64,000 bases of DNA from Pontederia crassipes (lineage: Eukaryota; Streptophyta; Magnoliopsida; Commelinales; Pontederiaceae). The notes beneath the pieces were generated by a model, which was not told where the DNA came from, did no database searches, and was given only the letters and a program-made list of their open reading frames with translations. The stretch spans positions 48,994,999 to 49,058,998 of the forward strand of contig CM060190.1 of the NCBI GenBank assembly GCA_030549335.1, written 5' to 3'. Numbering within the stretch: position 1 is the first letter of the stretch; every line of letters starts with the position of its first letter. This document shows positions 1 through 12,935 of the stretch, one piece after another. Position numbers and translations under genes: made by a program.

Positions 1-346
1 TCCTCAGGCAGAATAAATCACTCCACTGACAAGTGCAAACCGACGGATATTGAAATTGTTGACCTCTGAGATTTCAGAAGCTCCTTTTAAGGATAAAAAA
101 ACAATATGAAATGAAGAGAATTTCCTTCTTCCTCACTTTATTTTCCTTGAAACGAGACGGATCATTATAAAAACAAGAATGAGATTGCCATTAAGCAGGC
201 ACATCTTGCGATAAAACAATTTCAATTATTCGTGAAAGCTGTACATCTCCAGCAATTGGACATGGGATGGCAATTTACAGGTAAGCTTCGATCTCACAGG
301 GTTAGGAAAAAGAAGAATCATGCCCAATGCTTATAGCGGGATGCGA
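1..346 (-). other. 3' flank / probable 3' UTR of the CCCH gene
   Basis: This stretch lies immediately downstream, in minus-strand sense, of the stop codon of the CCCH zinc-finger gene. I see no second gene in it. It is probably the 3' untranslated region and terminator-proximal DNA, but the polyadenylation site cannot be fixed from sequence alone. Confidence 0.5.
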
Positions 347-3300
347 TCATTCCGACTCGATGTTCTCTTCTCCGGAAGCAATTTGGCGAGATTCAGACAG
401 AGAGAGTCGTCTAGCCTTCCCCGTGACAACTTCTAGAGGAGCTTCTGATAATGTCAGTGCTGGAGGCCCTGATGAGGATCCCAGAAGACGTCGTGCGACC
501 GGAACATCCGTTGAAGAGGACGATGAGACACTATATGCATATACACCCATGGGTGCAGCCATGGGATGGTTAAATTTGCAATTTGGGCCAAACTTGCAGA
601 TGCCATATCTTGAATAAAAGATGCACACGGGCTCACCCTGCCAGAACACATAAAAGTTAACAAACTTAGAAAAAGTCATGACAAATCCCAGGCAATAAGA
701 TGATCCTGAATAAGAAATGCAGATGACAACCACTCCAACTACAATTATGCTTTTGAAAGCTGAAAAGTGAAAGCTTTTATCAAAGATGCAGAAATGAAAC
801 TCAAGCATATCATCATGATGTCGCGTGAGCTTAGTGGTTCAACAAAGTGCCGATACTTCTAGATATAATATACAAAATAACTGCCTCGCTTTACTAAGGG
901 GCTGGAATCACCTTTTCTTATTAAAATAAAAAGAAGAATCTCCTAGGAAAATGTAAAAGAATAAATGTAGTACATCTGCGGTCTCCTAGGTAATGAAGTA
1001 ACAATAGAGGATAGGCATAAGTATACAAAATTCTTAATCAAATAACAAGTCTGAAGCTGAAAGTAAATCTTACAGGGCGCAGAGGGAGGCCTAATGGACT
1101 CAACAAGCAGTTGGGTGCAGGGACTAGCCTTTCCCTAGGATGGTGAAATTTGCAGACGGCACCAAATTTACAATCTCCAGTTTTCATATAAAACTGACAT
1201 TCAGGTTCACCAGGTCTTTCCGGGAAAACATTATCTTGCTGTATTGTGTACTGTCCAGCAGGAAATGTATTGGATCGATATGAAGAAATTGCACCTTGAA
1301 CTCCTACACTTGTCTCACTCTGGTGATAAGTTTTATAATAATTAGTGCCTGGAATTTGTGGCTGGTTCTCAGAAGTTGAAACAGAGTCCAACTGCCCCTG
1401 GATATATGCATACCATAACAGTAACACCAGCATATAGAAATGTGAAACTACAAATTAGCCACTTTCAAGAGGAAAAGGTTCTATTCCTTTGCATTTTATT
1501 TTCCAAGTATATCCATCTCTCTCAGTTTCTGATAACCATTTTTTCAATTAACAAATTCAAGAGGAAAATGGCTTTTGGAAACATTAGTCTCAAATTGAGT
1601 TGGAAGAAGGAAAAATTCCAATTAAATAGCATTCTCTTAAAACAGGTACTTAATATCGTAGTCTAGAAGTGACAGGAATGAGACATTGTAAAATGTGATA
1701 TTCAAAATTCTTTGAAGATAGATGTCAATAGATTGATGCGAGGTAAGCACATGTTGATAATCTTTTTTCAAGAAGTATTGCATTCACAATACAAGGTGCT
1801 TGTCATGTTTCCATTATTATCTAAGTTATGGCCATTCTAAAGATGCAAATATTAAAAATGACAAAATTGAACTTACTGGAAATGAGTTCCAGCTGGGAAC
1901 TTGAACTAGACCTTGGGGAAGAATTAATTGAGCATAACTTGAAGGAGCTCGCCACCGGGGACTGGCAACGAAAGAAGCTCTTGATAGTGGCCAACTCGGC
2001 AAACTCCCAGAATAAGATTGCTGTGTAGCAGTAGGTGACTGTACAGCAGGATAAACAGGAGATCCGCGTGCCGAAACAATGGTACTAGAAGGTTGTGGAT
2101 GGTGGAATTTACAAGTATTCCCGAATTTACAAGCTCCAGTTTTTAAATAATATGCACATTCCTTCTCATTCTACAGTAGAAGATTAGCTCATTATGTATC
2201 ATGGACCTTATATAAGTCCAGGATGGAAGTAAATGACAACAATAACTTGAATGCTCAGATTTTAACAAAATGTGCAAACAAACCGTGCGGAGTGGATAGC
2301 CTAAAATATTTAGCTGGACTCTCCCGGCAATTCCAGCTTTCTCTCGAGGATGATGAAATTTGCATGTAGCTCCAAATTTGCATGTACCAGTTTTTAGGAA
2401 GTACTAGAGCAATGTAAGAAATTAAAACTGATCACAATGTCGTTAATTATGTACAGAAAATGAAACATTCATCGTTCAAAAGTAAATGTAAGCAGAACAA
2501 TTTGGAAGCAAAGGAATCCCAAATCAACATGCAAACAAATCCATCTAAAAAACAGTTGCAAAAAAATTGAAGGTATCAGTTCAATAATGATCATAATAAA
2601 TGCCTAGTTCGACCTTAAGACTTTAAAACCCGAAATTGGATTTGCTTTATTTTTCAAAGAAGTTGTATTGTTAGACACAAACAACAAGTACAATTCCAGT
2701 AAGTAGAGGAATGGGATAAGACGTTTCGCTGTAAACAGTATCCTATAACTACTGAATTTTTTTTAGGTGTTACTAAATCAACTGATACAAGATTTATATC
2801 CCCATAAGGACGGGGTCCCCCATCAGTCCTGTAGTATAAGACCATATGGGCAAAGTAGGCTCTTTCCACCATCCAACAACAACAACAAAGCCTTATCCCA
2901 CTAGGTGGGGTCGGCTACATGGATCATACGATGTCATTCCGCTCTTATATTCGTTGATCCATGTTCATAAGATTCGACATGATTTTATGCTGGCTGTCGG
3001 GGCCTAACACAACCCTCCTCCTTTATCCGGGCTTGGGACCGGCTCTTTCCACCATCCACTTCTCTTTATTGGAAACTACATTATGATGCATCGTCCATAC
3101 TCCATAGTGTATCTCATGTATATATGAAGTTTTCTTTCTTTTTGTCTGAAATAACCCTGGCAAAAAAAAATACTTTTCTTCTCCAAGAATGGAGGATACA
3201 GGTTTGAATGGAGAATAAGAGCCTTGATAATTTCTCCAAGAATTCACTTCATATGAAACATAGAAGTTGTGAAGTGGGAACAAATAATATGATTTTTTTT

Positions 3301-6300
3301 CTTTTTTTGAGGGAAAATTAACATTTACTCCAATTCCAGTTTCATAATAAGAAAACTAGGTTGGCTTATAAATCTTGTCTTCTACCATTTCCGCAAAAAG
3401 GATACAAGTAGAGACTATAAGTATGTGTGTGTTGTAAAAGAAACATTTGTCTTATATGAACGATCTTATAATCTATTGAATAAGAACAAGAAATCTTTCC
3501 CCACCATTCTCCTTTCCCAAGATGGAACTTTTTTGGTTGTTTTGTTGAGGGAAAAGCAAGGATAACCACCTGAAATATTTTCTAGTGCAGTAGTGCCATA
3601 ATTCTCAAAATTTTGAATAATCAACATTTTGGGGAAAACTATTAGTGATAGATTACCTGACATTCAGGTTGCCCAACTCTTTCAGGATAACCACCCTTAA
3701 TTTTGGCAGCAGCAATAGCCTGGTAAAAACAGCATCTAATCAAAATCATTAATTTTTACGAGCAATTATCAAATAATTTCACCCAGTAAAAAGCAGCATC
3801 CCCAAATTTGAAGCTGTAAGGAAGTACGGTATGAAAAGAATGAGCATGCATACCCTAAAAAAAAATGAACCAGCAGATATATTCATCCTATGACTAACAT
3901 GAGTTCTGTTTCCTAAAACACTATTTTTAGTCATAATTCTTACATGTATCGATGATTGGAGTAAACATTAGAGAAGTTGACAAAAAGACGGAAATCCTTT
4001 TTCTGTTTGAAAAGCAAAGGATCTTTTTCAATATGCTGCAGATAACTTTTACCATGTAGTTCACAAAAATTCCATCTGACAGGCATGTATCTACCGTATT
4101 CTTTAACCCAATTATAACCAAACTAAGCTGAAAGACTTAAAACTTTGAAATGCTCAAATGGTAACTTCTTCCCAAAAGAAATGAGAAGCATAAGAATCTT
4201 GAACTTTCTTATCTGACATGAATAATGCTTGATAAAAGAAAAACAATAGTTTGAGGGTGTTAGTTAATAAAGACATATCATAGTTTTCTGCTAAAAGGTA
4301 GAAATTATGTGTATTCCACACTTGAAAAAAATAAGGAACAAATACTCTCATGACAAATGCTAATTAAGAATCGGGCATAATATGAATATAAGATAAGGAA
4401 ATAGATCTACCAGCTCTCTATTTGGAGGATGATTGAACCTGCAAGTCATCCCAAACCTACAAAGGCCAGTCCTGAGGTAATAGGCACAATCGGGTTCTCC
4501 TGGACGCTCAGGGAATGTTCCAGCTTCCATGGTTTCACTCCCTCTCATGCTCATTTGCCACATTGCCTCTGCAATTATACATCAGATGTACTCATAACTT
4601 CGCTTACAACTGATCACATGGACAAGACTACGCAATATGGTGGCAACAATTGAGCGTTGATCAAAGAGACCTTGTCAGGACTAAACTCACAATTTAAGTC
4701 GTGGGCTGCAACCTCAGTAATGATAGACCCACTCAAAAAAAAAAAGGTAATGATAGACCCCTTTTTTTAGGGAATGCAATGATAGAGTTACCAGGCTGTG
4801 TATTATTTTATGATTTTTTTTTCAGGAGGATATTCAATAGATGAGTTTTGACACTGATGCACATCAAAGATTTTTGTAACTGTCTCAGGTGAGTAACAAA
4901 TTATCTTCTTTTGCCAAAAGATTTGTTTTATTGAATATCTACAGAGTCCTCGGACCACCCTATTTCTTTTTCCTGTTTTTTTTTCTTTTTTTGAGAAGGA
5001 AAAAGGATGTTAATACCAGCCTTTCATTAATTCAAATTAAAGCCAGATTACAAACTACATAATAATAAAATGAAAATTAGAGACAGAAAACAAAATACAT
5101 AATAATAAAATGAAAATTAGAGACAGAAAACAAAATACATCATACGATAGAGGACCACTCCTTAATCATAGCAGGAGAATTGAGTCATACTGTAATAAAA
5201 GGTAAGTAATATCAAGTTCAACCAATGGGTAAAATTAATGCCAGGATACCAGACTGACCGGTATTTCCAATTTAACAACTGTACCAATTCATCCGCAGTT
5301 AAATGTACTCATAAACATTCACAGAAAAACAGGTCTGAGTAATGCAAAAATGTGAAGAACAGTCTGAAGAAAATAAAAGAAGACATGAAAACACAACCAT
5401 TATTGCATAAGTCCCTCTATAGTCAGCCTTCCAAAAGCAACAGATTTGGTGAAATGTCTATTACAGTGCAAATGCAAATTAACATAGATAGCATATTGAC
5501 AAACATGGAAATTAAAAGCACACGAAGAAGAAAATACGGTATCTCACTAACTGAACTGCAGCAGAATTAGATGAAGACGAACTACAGAAATCACTCAACT
5601 AAGTTTTACGGAACTCAAAGAATCATAAAGCCTTCAATAATTAATGACACTGTTAAATATGGCATTTGACAATTGTTGACAAATCAAAGAAAAAGATAGA
5701 ACAAGTTGTGGTTTGGGATGAAGCATGGGAGAAAAGAGGTTAGAACTAGAGACATGACTTTCATTAGTCTCACATGAATAAGTCACAAGAAAGATGCTTG
5801 ATATATACGAGAACATAATCTTGATTAGATGTGACACATTTTGATAAAATCGTACGAACCAACGTGTTAGTTATAAATGTTAGCCACTTTGTAAGAAGTT
5901 TTGTGCATGGTGGAATGCAACCACTGAACAAGAACGTTGAATCTCCTAAGAGAAGTATGTATGATGCATGCATTGAATTAGTCCACTTGCGTAAGTCGCG
6001 GGATTGCAAGAGATATCTTTAGTATATATAAGAATATGGCCTTGATTAAGCGCAATGTATTTCGGCAAAAGCATATGAATCAAGTTTCAAAGCGAACAAT
6101 TTCACATCCTAGTCAGGAATGTTCTTTTTTTTTAAGGCCCAGACAGGGATGTTACAAGATCACAGTTGGGTCATGTTATAGATTGCACACCAGTGGACTC
6201 CTATTGCTTCCACATTGAATTCCATTAATACACGTACAATACTCAATCTAGTTGGAGTAATCATATTAGAGATATAGTTAAATATCTTTATTTTACAATG

Positions 6301-7479
6301 AGAATTAACAGTTCTATTTTGGCAGTGACAATTACAACGGCAGCTACATTTATTACTAAGAGGCAATTTTGTCAAAATTAAGATTTCCACATTTATGGGA
6401 AAAAGGAGATTACAAACAACAACAACAAAGCCTTATCCCACTAGGTGGGGTCGGCTGCATGGATCATACCATGCCATTCCGCTTTATTAGTAACCAAACC
6501 TTTCGGTATATTATTCACCAATGGATCTTGCTCTATTAGTTCGCCAAGTGTCCGCGTTGGCCTCCCTCTCCCTCTTTTAATCGGACTCCAGATTATTTGA
6601 TCTACTCTGCATCTAATGGTCTTGCCAGCATAAAATCCCGTCGAATCTTATGAACATGGAAAAAGGAGATTAAAAGGAAAGAAATTTTTTACAATCTCAT
6701 TCCTCGTCTTCTGAAAATTCACGTAGGATTGGAGTACCAAAGATTAAGCTGCATCGTACTAGGGAGATGCTCTTTCCAAAAAAGTCTTTCTATCTGACGT
6801 GACAATGGACTAAACTAGCTTGACAGCTGACACATTCGGTCTGACACTCAACTCCAGCCAAGACCATACAAGTTTAAATTCAGAAACGAACTTGGATATT
6901 CAATAATTTACCCACTTCGATCGATAGTGAATTCAATCCAAACAAAATTACTTATGTTGGAGGTAGAAAATTTCGAATTTCAACACCTTGCTTGACTGTC
7001 GATCCAAAGAAAAAAAACTTTTTGATTCGAGAAGATCCAACCAAACAATAAAGCTTCCATTTTTCTTCTCTACGACCGAGTGAGAACAAGAATAAAAGGA
7101 AGAGAAGTAGAGTAAGGACAAAAGCTTCGAACCTACAGGGCTTTATTTTCGAAAATAAACAAATCCAAAAGGGAAAGGCCAGCGCTTGATCAACTCCCTG
7201 GATTAAACCCGAACAAAACGAGCCCCCAAATCTCGGAGGGGGAGAGCGAACAGGGCAAAATCCTGTCAGCAACTAGAAATGCAGAGGATCCATGCACAAG
7301 AGACCCTGAGGGACGTCAGAATCAGAGGAACCCTAACCCTGAGAGTGGATGAGGTGGGAGATACCTTCATGGAGCGGGGGCTGGAGAAGGACGGTGGAGT
7401 AAGGCGGAGGCGGGGGCGGAACTGCTACAACAGCGTCGATCGCCGGCAGCGCAGCTGCCCGGGGCTCGCGGCCGGCCAT
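347..7479 (-). CDS. CCCH-type zinc finger protein, ZFN-like, five fingers, seven exons
   Basis: Plant CCCH proteins of the ZFN/HUA1-like group bind RNA or single-stranded DNA; the target of this one is unknown. Exons read on the minus strand: 7479-7365, 4568-4411, 3719-3657, 2403-2284, 2170-1877, 1397-1074, 637-347. All junctions are GT-AG and the frame closes to 454 residues. Five C-x8-C-x5-C-x3-H fingers are visible: C66-H85, C111-H130, C157-H176, C317-H336 and C363-H382. Fingers 1-3 are clustered and 4-5 paired, the usual family arrangement. An N-terminal run of six prolines precedes finger 1, and the C-terminus is Ser-rich. The start is the ATG at 7479; the open frame continues upstream only through a microsatellite, so earlier ATGs are unlikely. 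Intron 1 (about 2.8 kb) and intron 3 carry SINEs. Family assignment is firm; subgroup function is inference. Confidence 0.93.
2858..3058 (-). mobile_element. Au-type SINE with 18-bp target site duplication
   Basis: The element body is 2876-3040, read on the minus strand. It ends in a (TTG)n tail, seen as CAACAACAAC at the left, preceded by the conserved CCTTATCCCACTAGGTGGGG block and headed by GGTCCCAAGCCCGGATAAAG. It is flanked by the perfect direct repeat GGCTCTTTCCACCATCCA at 2858-2875 and 3041-3058. It sits in intron 3 of the CCCH gene. The TTG tail and the conserved block are the hallmarks I associate with Au SINEs of flowering plants; the family name is from memory. Confidence 0.88.
4980..5060 (-). 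mobile_element. Possible LINE 3' end
   Basis: Read on the minus strand, this segment ends in a run of A broken by single Gs, after an AT-rich stretch containing AATGAAAGGCTGG. That resembles the 3' end of a plant LINE that inserted with a poly-A tail. No reverse transcriptase coding sequence is attached and no clear target duplication was found, so the call is weak. It lies in intron 1 of the CCCH gene next to a perfect 40-bp tandem duplication. Confidence 0.3.
5061..5140. repeat. Perfect 40-bp tandem duplication
   Basis: Positions 5061-5100 and 5101-5140 are identical by eye, starting AATAATAAAATGAAAATTAG. This is a recent two-copy tandem duplication in intron 1 of the CCCH gene. No coding role is apparent. 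Confidence 0.95.
6398..6672 (-). mobile_element. SINE-tailed composite element with 15-bp target site duplication
   Basis: The body is 6413-6657. Its left end is an antisense SINE tail (CAACAACAAC followed by the conserved CCTTATCCCACTAGGTGGGG block). Its right end, about 6624-6657, carries a piece of the same SINE family in sense orientation, comparable to the segment near 29,365-29,400. About 140 bp of unrelated sequence lies between them. The perfect flanking repeat GGAAAAAGGAGATTA at 6398-6412 and 6658-6672 shows that it inserted as a single unit. It lies in intron 1 of the CCCH gene. Confidence 0.8.
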
Positions 7480-7800
7480 CACCGACCGCCGAAGCCCATC
7501 CCAGTCACTCCTCCCATTCTTACCGCAGCAGCAGCCGAATAAGCAGAAGAAGAAGCGGCGGAGGAGGCGATCGGAAGCGGAAGCGAGGAGAATGCGACAG
7601 AGGAAGAGAGGAATAAGAGGGGAGTGGTGTTCAGAATAGAAGAATAAAAAAGGAAGTCGGTACGAAGAAAAAAATAATAAAAGAGGAGAAGAAAATATTT
7701 TTTTTAAAACAAAATATGTGCGGAGAGGAATAAAAACCAGACAACAGCCATCCGCTACGGCAGCCAATCGTTGGCCTTCGTTACTTGTATTGGTCCACCA

Positions 7801-7875
<75 letters not shown>
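7801..7875. repeat. (ATT)25 microsatellite
   Basis: A perfect ATT trinucleotide array of 25 units lies about 320 bp upstream of the CCCH-gene start codon, within its presumed promoter. It produces the artificial poly-Asn and poly-Tyr open frames in this area, which are not genes. Confidence 0.97.
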
Positions 7876-7879
<4 letters not shown>

Positions 7880-7880
<1 letters not shown>

Positions 7881-10800
7881 GAGAATAATAATATAATAAA
7901 GCAAAGCTCTTGTAAAGAGATGTCACAATTTATTTTTTCTATGCTTCTTTGGTCCAATAGAATTATTTATTATTTGGTAATAATAAATGAGTTGTAATCA
8001 AAAGTCATCATCGGTTTTTTTTCCGAGTATCACTTCATTGTTCGAGAAGCGACGTCGATCATTCAATTCAGCTGACGTTAAGAATTATGCGCACCCTGAT
8101 CACGAGTTAGACTCGACTCACCATCGAGTTCATTTATCGAGTGTTGTCCCGAGCAGCATACCTAACTTATGACAAGAGAGATTTCGAAATTTGGTGGTGG
8201 ATGTCATGTGGCATTTGTACTTTAAATTAATATACCTAGGATTAATGTTTGTGTTAGCCATCGTTAAGGTACGTTATTAATGATCCCCAATGGAATGATT
8301 AATTTGAGATCGAGGATTTAACTGCATGTGATCAAATAATTAATTGATTACGATATTGATTACGATGGGGCCAAGTTGACACCAATTTGCGCTTTTAAAA
8401 TACCATCAAAGATTGTATCATGATCTAATGCAAGGTTATCAAGACTTCAATTTAATCTTACTATCCTGTGATTATAAATCCTCGCACGATTTGCTTATTT
8501 TTTTTCCCCCTGATATTTCACTAATTTTAATCCTCGTACTATCTTATTGTTGTGCTGAACTTTTTTTAATCCTGACAACAAGAATAATATATAAAGTAGT
8601 GGAATTCATTGATTAATTAATTAATTAGAAGATTTTTTTATGATCAATCTTCATTTGGGAAGTGGTGCGGACCATTTAATTCGCACGACGTTAAAAAACG
8701 CATTGTTTATAAGTTGAAGGTTGACCTAGCATCGGGCTTAATTAATCTGATTAGGTTCGTCCCGAATCGCATACCTGATAGTGACAAATGAGACTGTTAA
8801 CGAAAATATTTTACATTCATAAAAGTTTAAACTTAGACCTAAGAAAAAATCGTTTATCACTCCATAATAAAAACACCCGGTGAGAAGACACTATTCTTTT
8901 CCCGTTTTCGATGATGGAGTGAATTTTTCATACATATAATGCAAGTTAGTTGGGTTGCTGTGTAATGCAAGTTGATAAAGGACCACATACACACACACAA
9001 AAAAAGATTAGAAAATGGTGTCACTTACTGTTGTCTCGTTGTAGCAAATATTCTATTGGCCTTAGGAGAAAAAAAGGAAGAAGCATATATGTAATGTGTA
9101 CATTAAAATGATTTTTTTTTATTTCTATGGTGGCATATATAATATATTGTACACTGATAATAAATAAAGAGACTTGCACCATAAAAATATATCATTCACT
9201 ACTCTTTAAGGAGAATACTAGTGTTCTTTTCCAAAATGAGAGGTTTGAATGTGACACTCATACAAAAATTAACAGAAAAGAAAAAAAAACTGAATGGATC
9301 AAAGAGGGCATTAATAAAAAGGAGACATTTCCACATATTGACATGTTTGATGGCGTTGCGCTTGTACTTAGCATGACATGGGAAACAAATAGATTACAAA
9401 TACGTGTATGCAATACAAATTCTTTAAATAATAATTAGACAAATGCTAATAAAAGACATTCCGATATCACACGTGATCACGTATTATTGGATTAAACTAT
9501 GAAGTCAAGGAGAGATTTATCAGGAATTTACTACGAATGTGCCTTCTAAAAAAATTAATTGTTGAGCAGAAGAAAATCTCGTGGACCTTCATCTTAAGAA
9601 AAGAGAAAAAAAATATAAAGTCACACATCTAATAAGACTAATACAATATCTGTATAAGTGTTCATTTCAGATTTGACCGGTTGGTCAGATCGGATAATAA
9701 AATATTATATTTATTATAATATAGTAAATTAAGCTATAATATTTTGATTATATAAATATATATGATGTCAAAATATAATTATAGAAAAGAAAAAATAACA
9801 ATCATAAATCATAAATGTATAAATAATTTTAAAATTTTTTATTAAAATTATTATACACTTAATAGATTAAAATCTTATTGAATTTGATTATTATATACAA
9901 ATTTTTTATTGATGAATTCATTTTGTATTTTCATATCTTTATTTTTTTTATGTTAGAAGCAACAAATATATATTTTTTTCAAAACATTATGACAAGATTC
10001 TATATTCTATAAATAAATATATAGTATAATTAGCAGTCAGCTATTTAATTTGACTTATTATTTAATAAATTAAAGAAATTTAAAGTTGTGTATATATATA
10101 TTATATATAATATTATACTATACTAAGTATATTATAGTATTGTTGTAGAACTTTGCACAATTCATTCATAACTAATTTATATAATATAATAAATATTAAA
10201 TATTATATTAATATAATAAATATATAATTAATTTATATTATAATATACATTTATGATATTTAAAAAATTGAATAAGATCATAATACATAAGTTAAAGCTG
10301 AAAGTTTAACAAATTCAATACTAAATGAAGGAAAAAAGAACAAGTGAGATAGTCCACAGTCATAATAGTAGTAAAGTGAGAGTAAATGAATAAATATTAA
10401 TCAAGAAGGAGATTAATGGACCAATATGAATGTTTATAAAAAAAAGTTTATTTTTAGATATTTTTTAATTTTATAAAAAAACTTTTATCAAATTATTTCT
10501 TAACAAAAAATTAATAAAAAAATTTGGCTAGTCCAAAAAATGCGATTCAGTTCGATTTTAGCCAGTTTTAACCATTTTTTTATGATTTTTGACTAGTTCA
10601 TTCTGATTCAATTTGATTCAAAACGGAATCTGATTTTGGGGTTTCAATTGGATCGCAAATGTGGCCGATTAGTGACGGTCTGGTCCGGCCCTAACAACAG
10701 TGGACTAATATCACTCTCGAGCACCCCCTCCACCCCTCCACACACGTGGATGGGTTTCCTCCTCTTCTCTGGAGAGGGAGAGAGGATGTCATTCCTTTCT

Positions 10801-11474
10801 TGCGTTAGACGCGGAGACAAACACACAAAATGGAAGAGGGTTGACGTTCTCTTCATATCTCCTAATATTTATTTGATTTTTATTAATATTTTAATATTAA
10901 TTGTGATATTTTTTTAACCTACCACATAAATAAAAAATCGACAAATCGATATCTGATAAAAAGAATAATTAGTGAAATAAATTAAAAGCCGAAAGATAAT
11001 GTAATTACAAAGTAAAATTAAAGGATAAAATTGGAAAGAAGATAAAGTTGAGATATATTTACGAAAATTTACCTTTGATTCCTATTGCCAAATACTACTC
11101 AAAGGAATGAAAAGAATGAAGCCCTTGCTTCTTCTCTCGTACTCCCCGTCAAATGGAATAAGACATTGTCTGACCCTCCAACCCCCATGCCTGCCTTAGG
11201 AGGTCTTCCATATGGAAACATGGAAGGCACATCCATAAATTGGCTAATTCCCAAACATAGGCCTCTACCTTTATTGAAAAAAAAAACTTAAGAATAATCA
11301 AATTATTTGTTTTTTAAAAAATAATAAGTCACATAAAAGGTTAAAAACTCCAAAATTTTAAATTAAAAGTTAAAAATACTACCATGGTCAAAGATATGTA
11401 AGCTGATTTAAAAGTATGTCAGAACAACATGCAATATTGAAAAGAACACTTCTTACTAAAAATCTATAATGCCA

Positions 11475-11510
<36 letters not shown>

Positions 11511-12440
11511 CATGTTTACAATATGTATTTTTAAATAACACGAATCAGAATTGGATTGAATGATTACATAATATACGTAGATTTCAAAATATTTGATTTT
11601 TTTTCATTTGTATCAATATGAAAAATTATATAAATAAATAAATTTTATTTAAATAAATTGAAATTTTACTTCTATTAACGTTAAGTTTACTTTTTTAGAT
11701 TTTATCCTTATGAAAATTATTATTTATTCTTTAAAATTATCTTATTATTTATTCATTTTATTTTATCACATTCAATTATATTTTTTATATCCATTGTTAA
11801 TTAATTAAAATTTATTTATTAACAACGGATAAGAAAGTAACTTTTATAATTAATATTTATATTATGCATGCACTATATAAATATTAGTTAATAAAAAATA
11901 TTTGTTGTGAAATTGAATTTTATTTTATTGAGATATTAATGATTTATTTATTACATTATGATAAAATTTTTATAGTGCATGAATTGAATAGTTTATCAAA
12001 TGTTCAATTATAGCATTTTATATTCATTATTTAATTATATCGTTAAGTTTATCAAACACTTATTTACTAATATTTTTAAATGAACCTCTAATCATTAATC
12101 ACTATTTATTATATGCTAATTAAACTATTATTCACTATCAAATGGACTATACATTTATTAAATTATTAATAATATCAAACAAAGTCTAAATATATGTCTA
12201 TGGCAATAGCCAAATGCTACAACAACATCATCTACAGTGGAACCCAGTAATATTTTTTTAGCGAAGTGTCTCGAACGAGTAAATGCATCATCTGTTACTG
12301 TCATATTTTTACTTTTATATATGTATATTCTAATTGCTACATCACTAGTAGTCTTGGAGCTTTGGTTGGAAGGATAGTTTAATTAGTTGAGGGATATAGA
12401 ATGGATCAATAAATTCTTGTTTAAGTTTATATTTGAATAT
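7880..12440. other. AT-rich intergenic region without genes
   Basis: No frame here carries a recognisable protein. The sequence is very AT-rich, especially 9,640-10,300 and 11,500-12,130. It includes an (AT)n tract at 11,479-11,508 and two diverged related segments near 8,020-8,180 and 8,640-8,800. A less AT-rich patch at 10,640-10,860 is an isolated island with no recognisable product. Confidence 0.6.
11479..11508. repeat. (AT)15 microsatellite
   Basis: An uninterrupted AT dinucleotide run of about 30 bp in AT-rich intergenic DNA. Confidence 0.95.
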
Positions 12441-12446
12441 TCAATC

Positions 12447-12935
12447 AAGGATTATTTTTATAAACCTTCCCTAGAACTTATTTTTTGTATTCTTAAACTA
12501 TCACAATTTTTTTACTTTAGTCTTTCCGTCTAATTTTGTTATGTTTTTCATTATTTTTTCATTTATTAAAAGACTAAATTATTCCTTTCTCTAGAAAAAT
12601 ATGAAATAACAAATATAAAAAAATGTTGGAAGGATTAAAATGGTAAACAAAAAAGTTTCATTTATGAAAAAGACTAAATTACCCTCCCCGATTTTTTTCT
12701 TTTTCTTTTTTATATTTATTATTTGATGTATTATGGAGGGAGAGGTAATTTAGTCTTTTCATAAATGAAAAAATAAAAAATAATAAAAAAGGTAGCAAAA
12801 GTATAGAGAATGATAAAGTGAAAAAATCGTGATAGTTTAGGGATATAAAAAAATAAGTTCATAGTTTGAAGTTAGATAGAGAAAATCGTGATAGTTTAGG
12901 AATGATTTATGAAAATAAACCATAAAATAATCCTT
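12447..12935. mobile_element. Foldback / MITE-like element, about 489 bp
   Basis: The two ends are inverted copies. The left end reads AAGGATTATTTTTATAAACC and the right end, on the reverse strand, begins AAGGATTATTTTATGG. Further in, the left arm has CTTAAACTATCACAATTTTT near 12,491-12,511, matching the reverse complement of AAAAAATCGTGATAGTTTAG near 12,822-12,841. The right arm carries a second copy of that motif near 12,874-12,900. Inner segments around 12,570-12,600 and 12,735-12,770 are also complementary, so nearly the whole element could form a hairpin. No transposase is present. The family is not assigned and the flanks give no convincing target duplication. Confidence 0.7.

Noticed and set aside
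7333..7926. 197-codon minus-strand frame with a long Asn run
   Set aside because: The N-terminal part is a translation of the ATT microsatellite and flanking promoter. Only the last segment, from 7479, is coding, as exon 1 of the CCCH gene.
7785..7997. 70-codon plus-strand frame with a long Tyr run
   Set aside because: It is a pure artefact of the (ATT)n array.
9127..9438. 103-codon plus-strand frame
   Set aside because: It has AT-rich composition, no recognisable domain, no splice or promoter context and no similarity to any family I know.
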